From positions 573-64,572 of the forward strand of contig JYOD01000080.1 in NCBI GenBank assembly GCA_000955785.1: 64,000 nt of DNA. Direction: 5' to 3'. Position numbers and translations under genes: made by a program. The stretch comes from Burkholderiaceae bacterium 16 (GTDB taxonomy: Bacteria; Pseudomonadota; Gammaproteobacteria; Burkholderiales; Burkholderiaceae). This document shows, one piece after another, positions 44,238-53,115 of this stretch (positions are counted from its first letter, which is position 1; each line of letters begins with the position of its first letter). The notes beneath the pieces are model-generated. The model did no database searches, was not told the origin of the DNA, and saw only the letters and a program-made list of their open reading frames with translations.

Positions 44238-45008
44238 ATGAGTTTTTCGCAAGCAGTGGTCGGCTCGGTCGGCTGGCTGACCTTGAATCGTCCCGACAAG
44301 CTGAACAGCCTGACCCGCGAGATGGTCGAGGGCATGACCGCGCAGCTGCAGGCCTGGCGCGACGATCCCGCCGTGCGCGTCGCGGTCCTGACCGGTACCG
44401 GACGAGCCTTCTGCGCGGGCGCCGACCTGAAGCAGGGCGCGGCGCCGCCCGCACCTGGCGAGAAGGACTCCCTCGACATCATCGTGGCGTTCTTCGATAC
44501 GCTGCGCGCCTTTCCCAAGCCGGTGATCGCGGCGGTCAACGGCCTGGCGCTGGCTGGCGGGCTGGAAGTGGTGCTGGCCTGCGACATCGTTCTGGCCGCC
44601 GAAAGCGCCCGGCTGGGCGATGCGCACTCGAACTACGGCGTGTTTCCCGGCGGTGGCGGCGCCGCGATCCTGCCGCGCAAGGTGCCGGACAACGTGGCCC
44701 GCTACCTGCTGTTCACCGGCGACTCGCTGAGCGCGGCAGAGATGAAGGGCTATGGCCTGGTCAATGAAGTCCTGGCCGATGCCGAGCTGTGCGATCGCGC
44801 CCAGGCGCTGGGCGACAAGCTGTCCAGGAAGAGCCCGCTGGTCCTTGCGCGCATGAAGCGCGTGGCGGCACAGGCCACCGACAAGACGACGGCCGATGCG
44901 CTGCGCCAGGAGGTGCTGGAGCTGCGCGATCACAAGCGCTCGTACGACATCCAGGAAGGCCTGCGCGCCTTCGCCGAAAAGCGCGAGCCTCAGTTCAGGG
45001 GCTATTGA
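44238..45008 (+). CDS. Enoyl-CoA hydratase/isomerase family protein
   Basis: The 256-residue crotonase-fold protein has the oxyanion hole segment GRAFCAGADLKQG (about 54-66) and the second FPKPVIAAVNGLALAGGLEVVLACDIVLAAESARLGDAHSNYGVFPGGGGAAILPRKV block. The catalytic glutamates of classic crotonase cannot be placed with certainty, so hydratase versus isomerase is open. GGAGAG precedes the ATG at 44238. It is followed 54 bases later by an acyl-CoA dehydrogenase gene, forming a two-gene operon divergent from the transposase-LuxR fusion. Confidence 0.9.
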   Translation: MSFSQAVVGSVGWLTLNRPDKLNSLTREMVEGMTAQLQAWRDDPAVRVAVLTGTGRAFCAGADLKQGAAPPAPGEKDSLDIIVAFFDTLRAFPKPVIAAVNGLALAGGLEVVLACDIVLAAESARLGDAHSNYGVFPGGGGAAILPRKVPDNVARYLLFTGDSLSAAEMKGYGLVNEVLADAELCDRAQALGDKLSRKSPLVLARMKRVAAQATDKTTADALRQEVLELRDHKRSYDIQEGLRAFAEKREPQFRGY

Positions 45009-45062
45009 TCCCATGCCGCCGGCTTCCCGGCGGCGCCAAACCGAAAGCCAAGAGTATCGACC

Positions 45063-46205
45063 ATGACCTATCAACTTCCCACCGAAGACCAGACCCTGGC
45101 GGTCGAGAGCTTCCGCAAGTTCCTGCAGGCTGAGATCAAGCCGGTCGTCAAGGAGTATCGCGACCGCTTCATCCCCAAGGAGACGATGCGCGAACTGACC
45201 CAGAAGATCGCCCAGTTCGGCTTGCCCGGTTGCACGCTGCCCGTCGAGCATGGTGGCATGGGCCTGTCGTTTACCACGCATTGCATGCTGTTCGAGGAGC
45301 TGGTTGCCTGCTCGTGCGACCTCGCGCTGACCGTGATGATCAATAACGGCATCGCCCGGCGCCTGCTGTCGGCCAGGCCTGAGATCCGCGACCGCTACCT
45401 GCCGGGCATGCTGGCCGGCAAGCTGTTCGGCTGCGCTGGCATCAGCGAGCCGGACGTCGGCTCCAATGTGGCCGAGATCAAGACCCGCGCGGTACGCGAC
45501 GGCGACCACTTCATTGTCAACGGCGAGAAGACCTGGATCACCAACGGCGTTTACTCCGACTTCCTGATCTGCACCGTGCGCGGCGAAAACGGTCTCTCGC
45601 ACATCGTGATCGATCGCGAGGAACATGGCTACGAGGCGCGCAATATCCAGAAGATCGGGCTGAACTCGCAATCCACCGCGCAGATCTTCATCACCGATGC
45701 GCGCGTGCCCGCCACCAACCTGATCGACGACGAAGGCGCGGGCCTGAAGAACACCATGAAGATGTTCGAGCACGCGCGCGGCCATGTCGGCATGCTGTCG
45801 GTCGGCATCATGCGGGCGGCGCTCGAAGAGTCGATCGCCTATGCCAAGGAGCGCAAGCAGTTCGGCAAAGTCATCGCCAGCCACCAGCTGATCGCCGCCA
45901 AGATCGCGGACATGGCGATGATGCTGGACGCAGCCCGCCTGATGTGCATGCGCGTGTTCGGCATGATGGATGCCGGCGTGCGCTGCGACCTGGAGGCTTC
46001 CATGGCCAAGGCCTTCGCCACCGAAGCCGCCGTTCAGGTGTGCCGCGATGCTGTCCAGCTGCACGGCGGCAACGGCATTACCAAGGAGTTCAACGTGGAG
46101 CGCTATCTGCGCGAAGCCATCATCATTCCGATTCCCGACGGCACCACGGAGATCCAGCGCTTATTCATTTCGCGGCGGTTGACAGGGATTTCGGCGTTCA
46201 TCTGA
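45063..46205 (+). CDS. Acyl-CoA dehydrogenase
   Basis: The 380-residue protein has AGISEPDVGSNVAEIKTRAVRDGDHFIVNGEKTWITNG for flavin and substrate binding, AKERKQFGKVIASHQLIAAKIADMAMM and QLHGGNGITKEFNVERYLREA, ending PDGTTEIQRLFISRRLTG. An Asp stands where the usual catalytic Glu of EGTSEIQ is found. The protein is related to the dehydrogenase at 58151, sharing the SEPDVGSNVAEIKTRA block. It likely works with the enoyl-CoA hydratase encoded upstream in a short oxidation step. Substrate unknown. Confidence 0.9.
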   Translation: MTYQLPTEDQTLAVESFRKFLQAEIKPVVKEYRDRFIPKETMRELTQKIAQFGLPGCTLPVEHGGMGLSFTTHCMLFEELVACSCDLALTVMINNGIARRLLSARPEIRDRYLPGMLAGKLFGCAGISEPDVGSNVAEIKTRAVRDGDHFIVNGEKTWITNGVYSDFLICTVRGENGLSHIVIDREEHGYEARNIQKIGLNSQSTAQIFITDARVPATNLIDDEGAGLKNTMKMFEHARGHVGMLSVGIMRAALEESIAYAKERKQFGKVIASHQLIAAKIADMAMMLDAARLMCMRVFGMMDAGVRCDLEASMAKAFATEAAVQVCRDAVQLHGGNGITKEFNVERYLREAIIIPIPDGTTEIQRLFISRRLTGISAFI

Positions 46206-46218
46206 GGGAGGCGCGACG

Positions 46219-46252
46219 AAGGCCAGCGCTGGGGGGCGTCGGCCTTTTCCTT
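46219..46252. terminator. Hairpin between convergent genes
   Basis: AAGGCC (46219-46224) pairs with GGCCTT (46241-46246), followed by a T-rich stretch. It lies between the acyl-CoA dehydrogenase stop and the LysR stop, 13 bases after the former. The stem is short, so this is a moderate call. Confidence 0.45.
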
Positions 46253-46258
46253 GCGCGC

Positions 46259-47167
46259 TTATCCGACGGCTGTGCCATCCTCGGCGCAGAAGCCGGCCAG
46301 CGCCTCGCGGAACTCGCGGCAAAGCGGGGAAAGATAGCCATCGGTGCGCCAGAGCAAGGCCACTTCCGGCTGACGCAACACATCCTGGCCGGCGATCACG
46401 CTGAGGCCGCGGCCTTCAGGCTGCGCTAGCGTGCGCTGCGGTACCAGCCCGAGCAGGTCGGTGCTCCGAAGGAGCTCGGCGATGGAGATGCCGGCTCCCG
46501 TCCATTCCACGGCAACCACGGGCGGCGGCAATCCCCACTGGGCCAACTGGTCTGCCAGCACCTGGTACAGGCTCGACGAGGCTTGCGGGAGGGCCCAGCG
46601 CTCCTGCGCCAGGTTCTCCAGCGTCCCGAGTGCGCCCAGCCTGGGATGGCCCGTGCGTGCGACGATCTGCAGGCGCAATGGCCCCAACGGAACGTGGGAG
46701 ACATCGCGCGGTACATCGGCGGTCATGCCCCCGCAGGCGAAATCCACTTCTCCCGACTGCAGGGCCAGAATCGAGCCCAGGCTCAGGCGCGTTTCGATGG
46801 AAAAGGTGGCCAGCGGTCGCCCGGTAAGGAAGCGCGCGATCACCGGGGACAGCAGCCAGGAAAAGAGATAGGGCGTTGCCGCCAGCCTGATCTTTCCCGA
46901 GCGCGCCGCAGCCTGCGCCTCCACTTCGCCTTCCAGATCACGGGCCGCCAGAACCACGTTTCTTGCCCGCGCCAGCAGCGATTGACCCACCGGGGTCAGG
47001 GTCACGCCACGGGATGTGCGCTCGAACAAGCGCATGCCGGTGTCGGCCTCGAGCCGCGCCAACGCCTTCGACAAGGCCGATTGCGTCTGCCCGAGATGCT
47101 CCGTTGCGCGGTGCAGGCTCCCGTGCTCGGCCACCAGCAAGAACACCCTCAAGTCATCGATTCGCAT
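46259..47167 (-). CDS. LysR-family transcriptional regulator
   Basis: The 302-residue protein has the LysR winged helix-turn-helix at 1-60 (MRIDDLRVFLLVAEHGSLHRATEHLGQTQSALSKALARLEADTGMRLFERTSRGVTLTPVG) and a periplasmic-binding-like effector domain. Divergent orientation to the TauD-like dioxygenase gene is the classic LysR arrangement, so it should regulate the dioxygenase-Bug-aldolase set. ATG 47167 is at the family start; an in-frame extension to 47242 is rejected. The effector is unknown. Confidence 0.9.
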   Translation of the reverse strand: MRIDDLRVFLLVAEHGSLHRATEHLGQTQSALSKALARLEADTGMRLFERTSRGVTLTPVGQSLLARARNVVLAARDLEGEVEAQAAARSGKIRLAATPYLFSWLLSPVIARFLTGRPLATFSIETRLSLGSILALQSGEVDFACGGMTADVPRDVSHVPLGPLRLQIVARTGHPRLGALGTLENLAQERWALPQASSSLYQVLADQLAQWGLPPPVVAVEWTGAGISIAELLRSTDLLGLVPQRTLAQPEGRGLSVIAGQDVLRQPEVALLWRTDGYLSPLCREFREALAGFCAEDGTAVG

Positions 47168-47330
47168 GGCACTGCCGACCGGTAGTTGGAATGCGCTTGA
47201 AGTATGCCGGAATGGAATCACCCCGCACAAGCGGGGAATCACTGACGCGCTTTGTAGTGGTTAGAGTGAATCCCCTATGCGCGATGCACGGGATCGCATC
47301 GACATCGCCACGATAACCTGGAGACTGCTG
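47168..47330. promoter_or_regulatory. LysR / dioxygenase divergent promoter
   Basis: The 163-bp gap contains CCCCGC (47221-47226) and its inverse GCGGGG (47231-47236) with a 4-base centre, flanked on both sides by AATCA (47216-47220 and 47237-47241). This compact dyad, about 55 bp from the LysR start and about 95 bp from the dioxygenase start, is a candidate LysR binding site. Confidence 0.5.
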
Positions 47331-48356
47331 ATGAATACAAGTACGGAATCCCTCGATCCGGCCCTGATCGATCAACTTGGCAAGGACGTGCAATGCCATG
47401 AGCTCCAGCCCGGACGGCCACCGCTGTTCATTGAGCCGAAGGGTGGTGAGTTGCTGGACCGGGCACTGTTTCGCGCCTGGACCCGGCGCGTGAAGCCCGT
47501 CCTCGAACAACTCATCACCCGGCATGGCGGCATCGTGCTGCGCGGATTTCCGACGCCGGAGACCGACGACTTCGCAGATCTCATCGAACAGTTCCCGCCG
47601 TTTGAAGATGGTTATGTCGGCGGGCGCGCGCCGCGCACGCAGATCAGCGGCAAGGTGATGGAGGCGACAAGGCTGGAAGCCAGCGCCGGGCTGGGCGTGC
47701 ATTCGGAAATGGCGTACCGCCGCCAGTATCCGAAGCGCATCGCCTTTTTCTCGCGGCGCACGGCGCCCCAAGGCGGCGAGACCACGATTGCGGACGCGCG
47801 CAGTTTTGCATACGACATGGCGCCGGAGTTGGTTGCAAAGATCACTGAGCTTGGCATTCGCTCGGCGCTGAACTATGGCCCCAGATCCGAGGCCGTTGAG
47901 CAGTCCTACGCCGACATGGACCGGCACGGCTGGAACCATGCCTTCAACACGGAGGACCCGGCCGAGGTGGAATCGCTATGCGCCGCGCGCGGCCTCGAAC
48001 CGTTGTGGCATGACGACGGCTCGCTGACCGTGTTCACCACGCTCGACCCGTTCCTGTGCCATCCCTTGACCGGCAGAAAGCTCTATCGCTCGGGGCTGCA
48101 CAGGGCGCACACGGCGACCGAGGTCCTGAGTACCGAAATCCGCAAGAACCACAAGTACCCGACCGGCATGTTCCTCGGCAAACAAGCGCGCCTTGACCCG
48201 TCGGAGGTCGATCACATCAACGCGATCTGCGACAAGGCAACCATCAGCTGGCCATGGCGCGACGGCGACGTGATGCTACTGGACAACCTACAAGTATGGC
48301 ACGGCCGCAATCCGTACGAGGGCCCGCGAGATGTGCAGGTCGCGCTGCTGGAATGA
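47331..48356 (+). CDS. TauD/TfdA-family Fe(II)/2-oxoglutarate dioxygenase
   Basis: The 341-residue protein shows the iron triad as HSE (H124, E126) in LGVHSEMAYRRQYPKRIAFF and a distal histidine in LQVWHGRN (H324), with R333 for 2-oxoglutarate binding. GGIVLRGFPT and GGETTIADAR are common in SyrP/TauD-like members. It would hydroxylate an unknown carboxylate or amine with O2 and 2-oxoglutarate. GGAGACTGCTG precedes the ATG. It leads an operon with a Bug receptor and a class II aldolase gene, divergent from LysR. Confidence 0.88.
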   Translation: MNTSTESLDPALIDQLGKDVQCHELQPGRPPLFIEPKGGELLDRALFRAWTRRVKPVLEQLITRHGGIVLRGFPTPETDDFADLIEQFPPFEDGYVGGRAPRTQISGKVMEATRLEASAGLGVHSEMAYRRQYPKRIAFFSRRTAPQGGETTIADARSFAYDMAPELVAKITELGIRSALNYGPRSEAVEQSYADMDRHGWNHAFNTEDPAEVESLCAARGLEPLWHDDGSLTVFTTLDPFLCHPLTGRKLYRSGLHRAHTATEVLSTEIRKNHKYPTGMFLGKQARLDPSEVDHINAICDKATISWPWRDGDVMLLDNLQVWHGRNPYEGPRDVQVALLE

Positions 48357-48365
48357 CGACATCTG

Positions 48366-48417
48366 GCCGGCAGTGCGCCAGTGGCGGAGGCGGGCGCCTC
48401 GCCTGTGGCGTGCCGGC
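48366..48417. repeat. Nested inverted repeat between dioxygenase and Bug genes
   Basis: GCCGGCA (48366-48372) and TGCCGGC (48411-48417) form the base of an imperfect long hairpin, with an inner AGGCG/CGCCT stem near 48388-48399. It lies in the 100-base gap between the two genes and may reduce read-through or stabilise the upstream mRNA end. Confidence 0.45.
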
Positions 48418-48456
48418 TTCCCAAGACCATCAATAAATGAATGCAGGAGACAAACC

Positions 48457-49449
48457 ATGCATACAGTCAATGGACTCAGGCGCTTCGCCGGGGCCCTGGC
48501 CACCCTGGTGCTTGCCACGTGTGGCGCGAGCCTAGCCCACGCCGCTGAGCAAGCGTATCCATCGCACCCGGTCAAGGTCGTGGTGCCTTCGGTGCCGGGT
48601 GGGCCCATCGATGCCGTGTCGCGCCTGGTCAGCAACAAGCTATCGGCGCGGCTCGGCACGGGTTTCTACATCGAGAACAAGCCCGGCGGCAATGTCCAGA
48701 TCGGCACCAGCTACGTGGCGAAGTCCGATCCGGACGGCTACACCCTGCTGACAACGGCACCGGCCCATATCATCAATCCGCTGCTGTACGGCAAGCTGCC
48801 CTATGACCCCGTCAAGGACCTGACCGGCGTGGCCATGATGGCCAAGGTGCCGCTTCTCGTCGTCGTCAATGGCGAGCTGCCCGTCCATTCGGTTGCGGAT
48901 CTGATCGCATGGGGAAGGGCTCATCCGGACCGGCTGCGGTATGGCAGCTCCGGCGCTGGCTCCAGCGCGAACCTGGTTGGCGAACTGCTTTCCATGAACG
49001 CCGGCCTCAAGCTGGAACATATTCCGTACAAGGGCGCCGCGGCCGTCCTGCCTGACCTGCTGGCGGGCCGCCTTGAAATCATGATCGACACGCTGCAGTT
49101 GTTCGCCCCGTACATCAAGGCCGGCAAGTTGCGCGCCATTGCCTTCACCGGCGCGGCCCGCATGCCGGCAATGCCGAACGTGCCAACGCTCGCGGAATCG
49201 GGCTATCCGGACGTTGTAGCCAACTCCTGGCTTGCCATCGTCGCGCCGGCCAGGACACCACAGAACGTGATCGACAAGCTGGCGCGCACGGTGGGCGACG
49301 TGCTGAAGGAACCGGACGTGCGCAAGCAGATCAGTGACTACGGCATGGAACCGGACACCATGACGCCGGCGCAGCTCAACCGCTACTTCGATGCGGAAAG
49401 CCAGCGCTGGAGCAAGGTAGTCAAGGCAGGCAACATTCGAGTGGAGTAA
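48457..49449 (+). CDS. Bug-family tripartite tricarboxylate transporter receptor
   Basis: The 330-residue receptor has a signal peptide (about 1-29, GASLAHA) and Bug motifs: YPSHPVKVVVPSVPGGPIDAVSRLVSNKLSARLGTGFYIENKPGGN, KSDPDGYTLL and PTLAESGYPDVVANSW. It belongs to a different subgroup from the three receptors ending in QPE. GCAGGAGAC precedes the ATG. It is encoded between the dioxygenase and the aldolase, so its ligand may be the dioxygenase substrate. No membrane subunits are nearby. Confidence 0.92.
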   Translation: MHTVNGLRRFAGALATLVLATCGASLAHAAEQAYPSHPVKVVVPSVPGGPIDAVSRLVSNKLSARLGTGFYIENKPGGNVQIGTSYVAKSDPDGYTLLTTAPAHIINPLLYGKLPYDPVKDLTGVAMMAKVPLLVVVNGELPVHSVADLIAWGRAHPDRLRYGSSGAGSSANLVGELLSMNAGLKLEHIPYKGAAAVLPDLLAGRLEIMIDTLQLFAPYIKAGKLRAIAFTGAARMPAMPNVPTLAESGYPDVVANSWLAIVAPARTPQNVIDKLARTVGDVLKEPDVRKQISDYGMEPDTMTPAQLNRYFDAESQRWSKVVKAGNIRVE

Positions 49450-49466
49450 GGGACCAAGGAGTGCAG

Positions 49467-50249
49467 ATGACCGACGTAATATCCATGCCGCGCGAAGCCG
49501 TGCGGGCCAACGTCAGCGAGACGGAATGGGCCTCCCGCGTGCAGCTCGCCGCCTGCTATCGGCTCATGGACCGGTACGGCATGACCGACCTGATCTACAA
49601 CCACATCACTCTCGGGATACCCGGCACGGAGCATCTTCTCATCAATGCGTATGGCTACCTGTATTCGGAAATCTGCGCGTCGAACCTGATCAAGATCGAC
49701 CTGGACGGCAATGTGCTGCTCAGCCCGCAGGATGAGCACGGCTACGAGGTGAACCGCGCCGGCATGGTGATCCATACGGCAATTCACAAGGCCAGGCCGG
49801 ATGTGGGCTGCGTCATCCATACGCATACCCGGGCGGGGATGGCCGTGTCCGCCATGAAATCGGGCCTGTTGCCCTTGACGCAGACCGCGCTCAGGTTCTG
49901 CGGAAAGACCGCCTATCACGACTTCGACAATCCCGTGGTGGAGATGGGGCAGCAGGCAGGGCTCATTCACTCTCTCGGCCACCATGAAGTCATGGTGCTG
50001 CGCAACCACGGGCTGCTGGCGGTCGGTCCGGGCGTGGCGGAGACGTTCAATCGCATGTACTGGCTGGAGATGGCCTGCAAGGCCCAGGTCGACGCCATGG
50101 CCTCGGGCATGGAACTGGTCATTCCCTCGCAGCACGTGATCGATGAAACGCGGGCCGTGATGGACGCGCGCGCAAACACGTTCGGCAAGCGGGAATGGCC
50201 GGCGCTGCTGCGCCAGGTGGAACGCATCGATCCCGGGTACAGGAACTGA
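49467..50249 (+). CDS. Class II aldolase/adducin-family protein
   Basis: The 260-residue protein has the metal-binding histidines in VIHTHTRAG (H118, H120) and LRNHGLL (H181), and the N-terminal NHITLGIPGTEHLLIN substrate loop. Family members cleave phosphorylated sugars, decarboxylate, or act on hydroxy acids. ATG 49467 is preferred over a GTG six bases upstream, with AAGGAG as ribosome site. It is the last gene after LysR-controlled dioxygenase and Bug genes, so it may cleave the dioxygenase product. Confidence 0.88.
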   Translation: MTDVISMPREAVRANVSETEWASRVQLAACYRLMDRYGMTDLIYNHITLGIPGTEHLLINAYGYLYSEICASNLIKIDLDGNVLLSPQDEHGYEVNRAGMVIHTAIHKARPDVGCVIHTHTRAGMAVSAMKSGLLPLTQTALRFCGKTAYHDFDNPVVEMGQQAGLIHSLGHHEVMVLRNHGLLAVGPGVAETFNRMYWLEMACKAQVDAMASGMELVIPSQHVIDETRAVMDARANTFGKREWPALLRQVERIDPGYRN

Positions 50250-50277
50250 CAAACGAGCAGGCGAGCAGGCGAACACA

Positions 50278-50310
50278 CGCAGGTGCTGCCCGGAGAGGGC
50301 TGCACCTGCG
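50278..50310. terminator. Strong hairpin between convergent genes
   Basis: CGCAGGTGC (50278-50286) pairs with GCACCTGCG (50302-50310), and an inner GCCC/GGGC (50288-50291, 50297-50300) extends the stem with one T-T mismatch and a 5-base loop. It sits between the aldolase stop at 50249 and the Bug stop at 50324 and likely ends both transcripts. Confidence 0.65.
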
Positions 50311-50323
50311 CCACGCCAGCGAA

Positions 50324-51337
50324 TCACTCAGGCTGCAGGCCTGAGACCGCTATCATGCGCTTCCAGATGGCTTGATCGGAAATGACCGTCTTGCCCAGTT
50401 CAGCGCCGGTTCCAGGGTTCGGCATGGTGCCATGGGTGGCGTGATGAGCCATGGCGGTCGGCGAGGTCGCGAATTCCAGGATCAGCCGCTCAAGCTTGCT
50501 GACGATCGCCGCTGGCGTGCCCGCCGGCGCGAACAGCCCGACCCAACTGATCCTTGAGATGGCATCCGCCATGGCGGCGTCCTGCATGCCGGTTTCCGCG
50601 AGCGTCGGCACGCCCGGCGCCTGCGGCAGCCGCTTGGCGCTCAGCATGGCAAGCGCGCGCAGTTTGCCCGACTGCAGCTGCGGCAGGATGTAGGAAGCCT
50701 CGACGACGCTGTAGTCCACCACGCCGCTGATCAGGTCGGGCAACAGGCTGGCCGCGGACTTATAGGGAACATTGGCCGATTTGATCCCTGCTGCCTCATT
50801 GAAGGCCGACACAATCACCCGATAGCCCGTACTGACGGTGGCGCAGTTGAGCGAGCCCGGCTTCGCGCGCCCTGCGGCAACCAGCTCGGCGACCGTCTTG
50901 AAGGGCGAGGTGCCCGGCACTAGCAATGCCAGCGAAAGCGAAGAGACGCGGGCCAGCGGCACGAAGTCCCTGACCGGGTCGTAAGGCAGGCGCTTGAACA
51001 GGAAGGGATTGGCGGACATCGCGCTGGACGCGGCAAGCAGCAGGGTGTAGCCGTCGGGCGCTGCCTTCGCCACGTAATCGGTGGCGATGATCATGTTGGC
51101 TCCGGGGCGATTCTCGACCACAACGCTCTGCCCAAGGGCCTCACCAAGGTACTTGGCCAGTTGACGGCTGTAGTCATCCAGCACCGTGCCCGGGCTCGTG
51201 ATCGAGACGATCTTGATATACCGCTCTGGATACTTCTGCGTCTGCGCCCTCGCCGGCGACGCAAGTGCCAGTAGCGCGCCGCCGGCGGCGGCGAAGCCGA
51301 TGATGCGTCGTCGGGTCCGTGAATCCGGGGTGTCCAT
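50324..51337 (-). CDS. Bug-family tripartite tricarboxylate transporter receptor
   Basis: The 337-residue receptor has a signal peptide (about 1-31, ALASPARAQ) and YPERYIKIVSITSPGTVLDDYSRQLAKYLGEALGQSVVVENRPGAN, KAAPDGYTLL and PTLAETGMQDA, ending IWKRMIAVSGLQPE. GAGGAGAAC precedes the ATG. It is the last gene of the second acyl-CoA operon (60056 down to 50324). It is a close paralogue of the receptors at 25042 and 38839, which serve the other operon, suggesting chemically related substrates for the two operons. Confidence 0.92.
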   Translation of the reverse strand: MDTPDSRTRRRIIGFAAAGGALLALASPARAQTQKYPERYIKIVSITSPGTVLDDYSRQLAKYLGEALGQSVVVENRPGANMIIATDYVAKAAPDGYTLLLAASSAMSANPFLFKRLPYDPVRDFVPLARVSSLSLALLVPGTSPFKTVAELVAAGRAKPGSLNCATVSTGYRVIVSAFNEAAGIKSANVPYKSAASLLPDLISGVVDYSVVEASYILPQLQSGKLRALAMLSAKRLPQAPGVPTLAETGMQDAAMADAISRISWVGLFAPAGTPAAIVSKLERLILEFATSPTAMAHHATHGTMPNPGTGAELGKTVISDQAIWKRMIAVSGLQPE

Positions 51338-51402
51338 GCGTTCTCCTCGAGTTTTCTTATGCGTGATCGGCACGGTGTCTGCCCGTCGGGGGATCGGCGG
51401 GC

Positions 51403-51432
51403 CGACATCCGGACGGCGCCATCCGGATGTCG
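51403..51432. repeat. 11-bp perfect hairpin between ligase and Bug genes
   Basis: CGACATCCGGA (51403-51413) and TCCGGATGTCG (51422-51432) are exact inverse repeats with an 8-base loop, 14 bases after the ligase stop on the minus strand. It may be a partial terminator or a 3'-end stabiliser separating ligase from receptor mRNA levels. Confidence 0.55.
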
Positions 51433-51446
51433 ACGCCTTCCCAACC

Positions 51447-53015
51447 TCAGGCCACCCGCCGCGTGCGTCCCTTCCAGTACTTCTCCCGCACCTGCCGGCG
51501 CTGCACCTTGCCCACGACGCTGACCGGCAACTCCGGGACGAACGCGATCGCCTTGGGCGCCTTGAACCGGCCGATGCTGGTCTTGACGTGCTCGATGAGT
51601 TCTTCCTCGCTGACCTCAGTGCCTTGCTTGAGCACGACCTCGGCGTGAACGGCCTCGCCCCATTGCTCATGCGGCACGCCGACCACGGCGGAGATGGCGA
51701 CGGCAGGATGCGAGTTCAACGCGGCTTCGACCTCGATGGCATAGACGTTGAAGCCGCCGGTGATGATCATGTCCTTCTTGCGGTCCACGATGAACAGGAA
51801 GCCATCCTCATCGACATAGCCGAGGTCGCCGGACTTCCAGAAGCCGTTCTCGAATTCAGCGGCCGTTCCCTCGGGGTTGTTGAAGTACCCGGGAATGATC
51901 CCGCGGCCACGTAGCCAGATCTCTCCGGTCTGTCCCGGCGGGAGCTCCTTGCCGGCTTCGTCGACAACCCGCAGTTCCGTGCCCGCGATCACCCGGCCCG
52001 CGGAGCCCAGCCGTTCATCCGTGGCGGTGGCGTGATCGGCCTTGGTCAGCGCGCTCACACGCTGGATGCACTCGGTGGAGCCGTACACCTGCACGAAGAT
52101 ATTGCCGAAGCGCTGCTGCAGCTGCCGCAACTTGACCGGGCTCATCGGCGCCGCGCCATAGAAGAGGGTGCTCAGGCTGGACAGGTTGTAGGCCGACGCC
52201 TGCGCCATGTCCAGCAGGCGGTAGAGCAGGGTGGGCACCATCATGCCGATGGTGATCTTCTCGGTTTCGACGTTGCGGCACCATAGGTCCAGGTCGGGCA
52301 TGTTCTGCGTGACCGTGCAGCCGCCGCGGAACAGCGTGGGCAGCATGCCCATGCCCGAGCCGTGGCTGATCGGCGCCATGTGCATGTAGCGCGTGCCGGC
52401 GTCCAGCCAGTGCTCGTCCACCGCATAGAACGAATCGCGGTTGGAGAGCCAGTTGTCCATGGTGTACTGCGCGCACTTGCTCTTGCCGGTGGTGCCGCCG
52501 GTGAAGCGGTACACCAGGATGTCGCTGGTGGTGTCGCTTTCGATGCCGGGATCCGTATCCTCGACGCCTTCGAGCAAGTCGCTGAAGCAGGACAGGCCGT
52601 CGCGCGCGGTTGCGGGCGGGTCCATGCAGACTACCTGGATGCCGCGCTCGCGCAGCATATCGAAGTAGCGGTCGAGCAGCGCGTTCTCAAGGAATACGAC
52701 CTTGGGGCGGATGAAATCGATCTGCCAGCGGTGCTCGTCGATGGAGTCGCGGTAGTTGGTCCAGGCGACGGCGGCCTCGCCCTTGAGAGCGGTCCAGGCA
52801 TGCAGCAGCGACAGGTTGTCGTTTTCGAGGATGCACATGTAAATGTCGCCACGGCGCAGCGACAGCCGCTCGCGCATCATGTTGACGACACGATTGGTGT
52901 AGCGATGCAGCTCCGGGTGGGTGAAGCGCCGGTTGCGCTCAATGTTGACCAGCGCTTCGCGGTCGCGATGGAGCATTGCCAGTTGCCCGGTCAAGCGGGC
53001 GAAGTTCATCTTCAT
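51447..53015 (-). CDS. AMP-forming acyl-CoA ligase
   Basis: The 522-residue adenylate-forming enzyme has the P-loop FTGGTTGKSK (171-180), YGSTECIQ, the GYFNNPEGTAAEFENGFWKSGDLGYVDEDGFLFIVDRKKDMI hinge region, and the C-terminal catalytic lysine in SVVGKVQRR (K503). It activates a carboxylic acid to its CoA thioester with release of AMP. ATG 53015 has ACGGAGACAAG upstream. It precedes a Bug receptor gene, linking uptake and activation. The same operon also has an ADP-forming ligase (55479), so two activation routes exist. Substrate unknown. Confidence 0.92.
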   Translation of the reverse strand: MKMNFARLTGQLAMLHRDREALVNIERNRRFTHPELHRYTNRVVNMMRERLSLRRGDIYMCILENDNLSLLHAWTALKGEAAVAWTNYRDSIDEHRWQIDFIRPKVVFLENALLDRYFDMLRERGIQVVCMDPPATARDGLSCFSDLLEGVEDTDPGIESDTTSDILVYRFTGGTTGKSKCAQYTMDNWLSNRDSFYAVDEHWLDAGTRYMHMAPISHGSGMGMLPTLFRGGCTVTQNMPDLDLWCRNVETEKITIGMMVPTLLYRLLDMAQASAYNLSSLSTLFYGAAPMSPVKLRQLQQRFGNIFVQVYGSTECIQRVSALTKADHATATDERLGSAGRVIAGTELRVVDEAGKELPPGQTGEIWLRGRGIIPGYFNNPEGTAAEFENGFWKSGDLGYVDEDGFLFIVDRKKDMIITGGFNVYAIEVEAALNSHPAVAISAVVGVPHEQWGEAVHAEVVLKQGTEVSEEELIEHVKTSIGRFKAPKAIAFVPELPVSVVGKVQRRQVREKYWKGRTRRVA

Positions 53016-53115
53016 TCTTGTCTCCGTCATGCAAATGTGGCGCATGCCTGGCGTTTCATGCGCCAAATAGTCTGTTGGCAGTGCCCTGGCCCTTGCTGGC
53101 GCCGCACCAGTGTTG

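Noticed and set aside
43998..46064. 688-codon open frame on the minus strand across the hydratase and dehydrogenase genes
   Set aside because: The plus-strand genes have clear motifs and ribosome sites; the minus frame does not.
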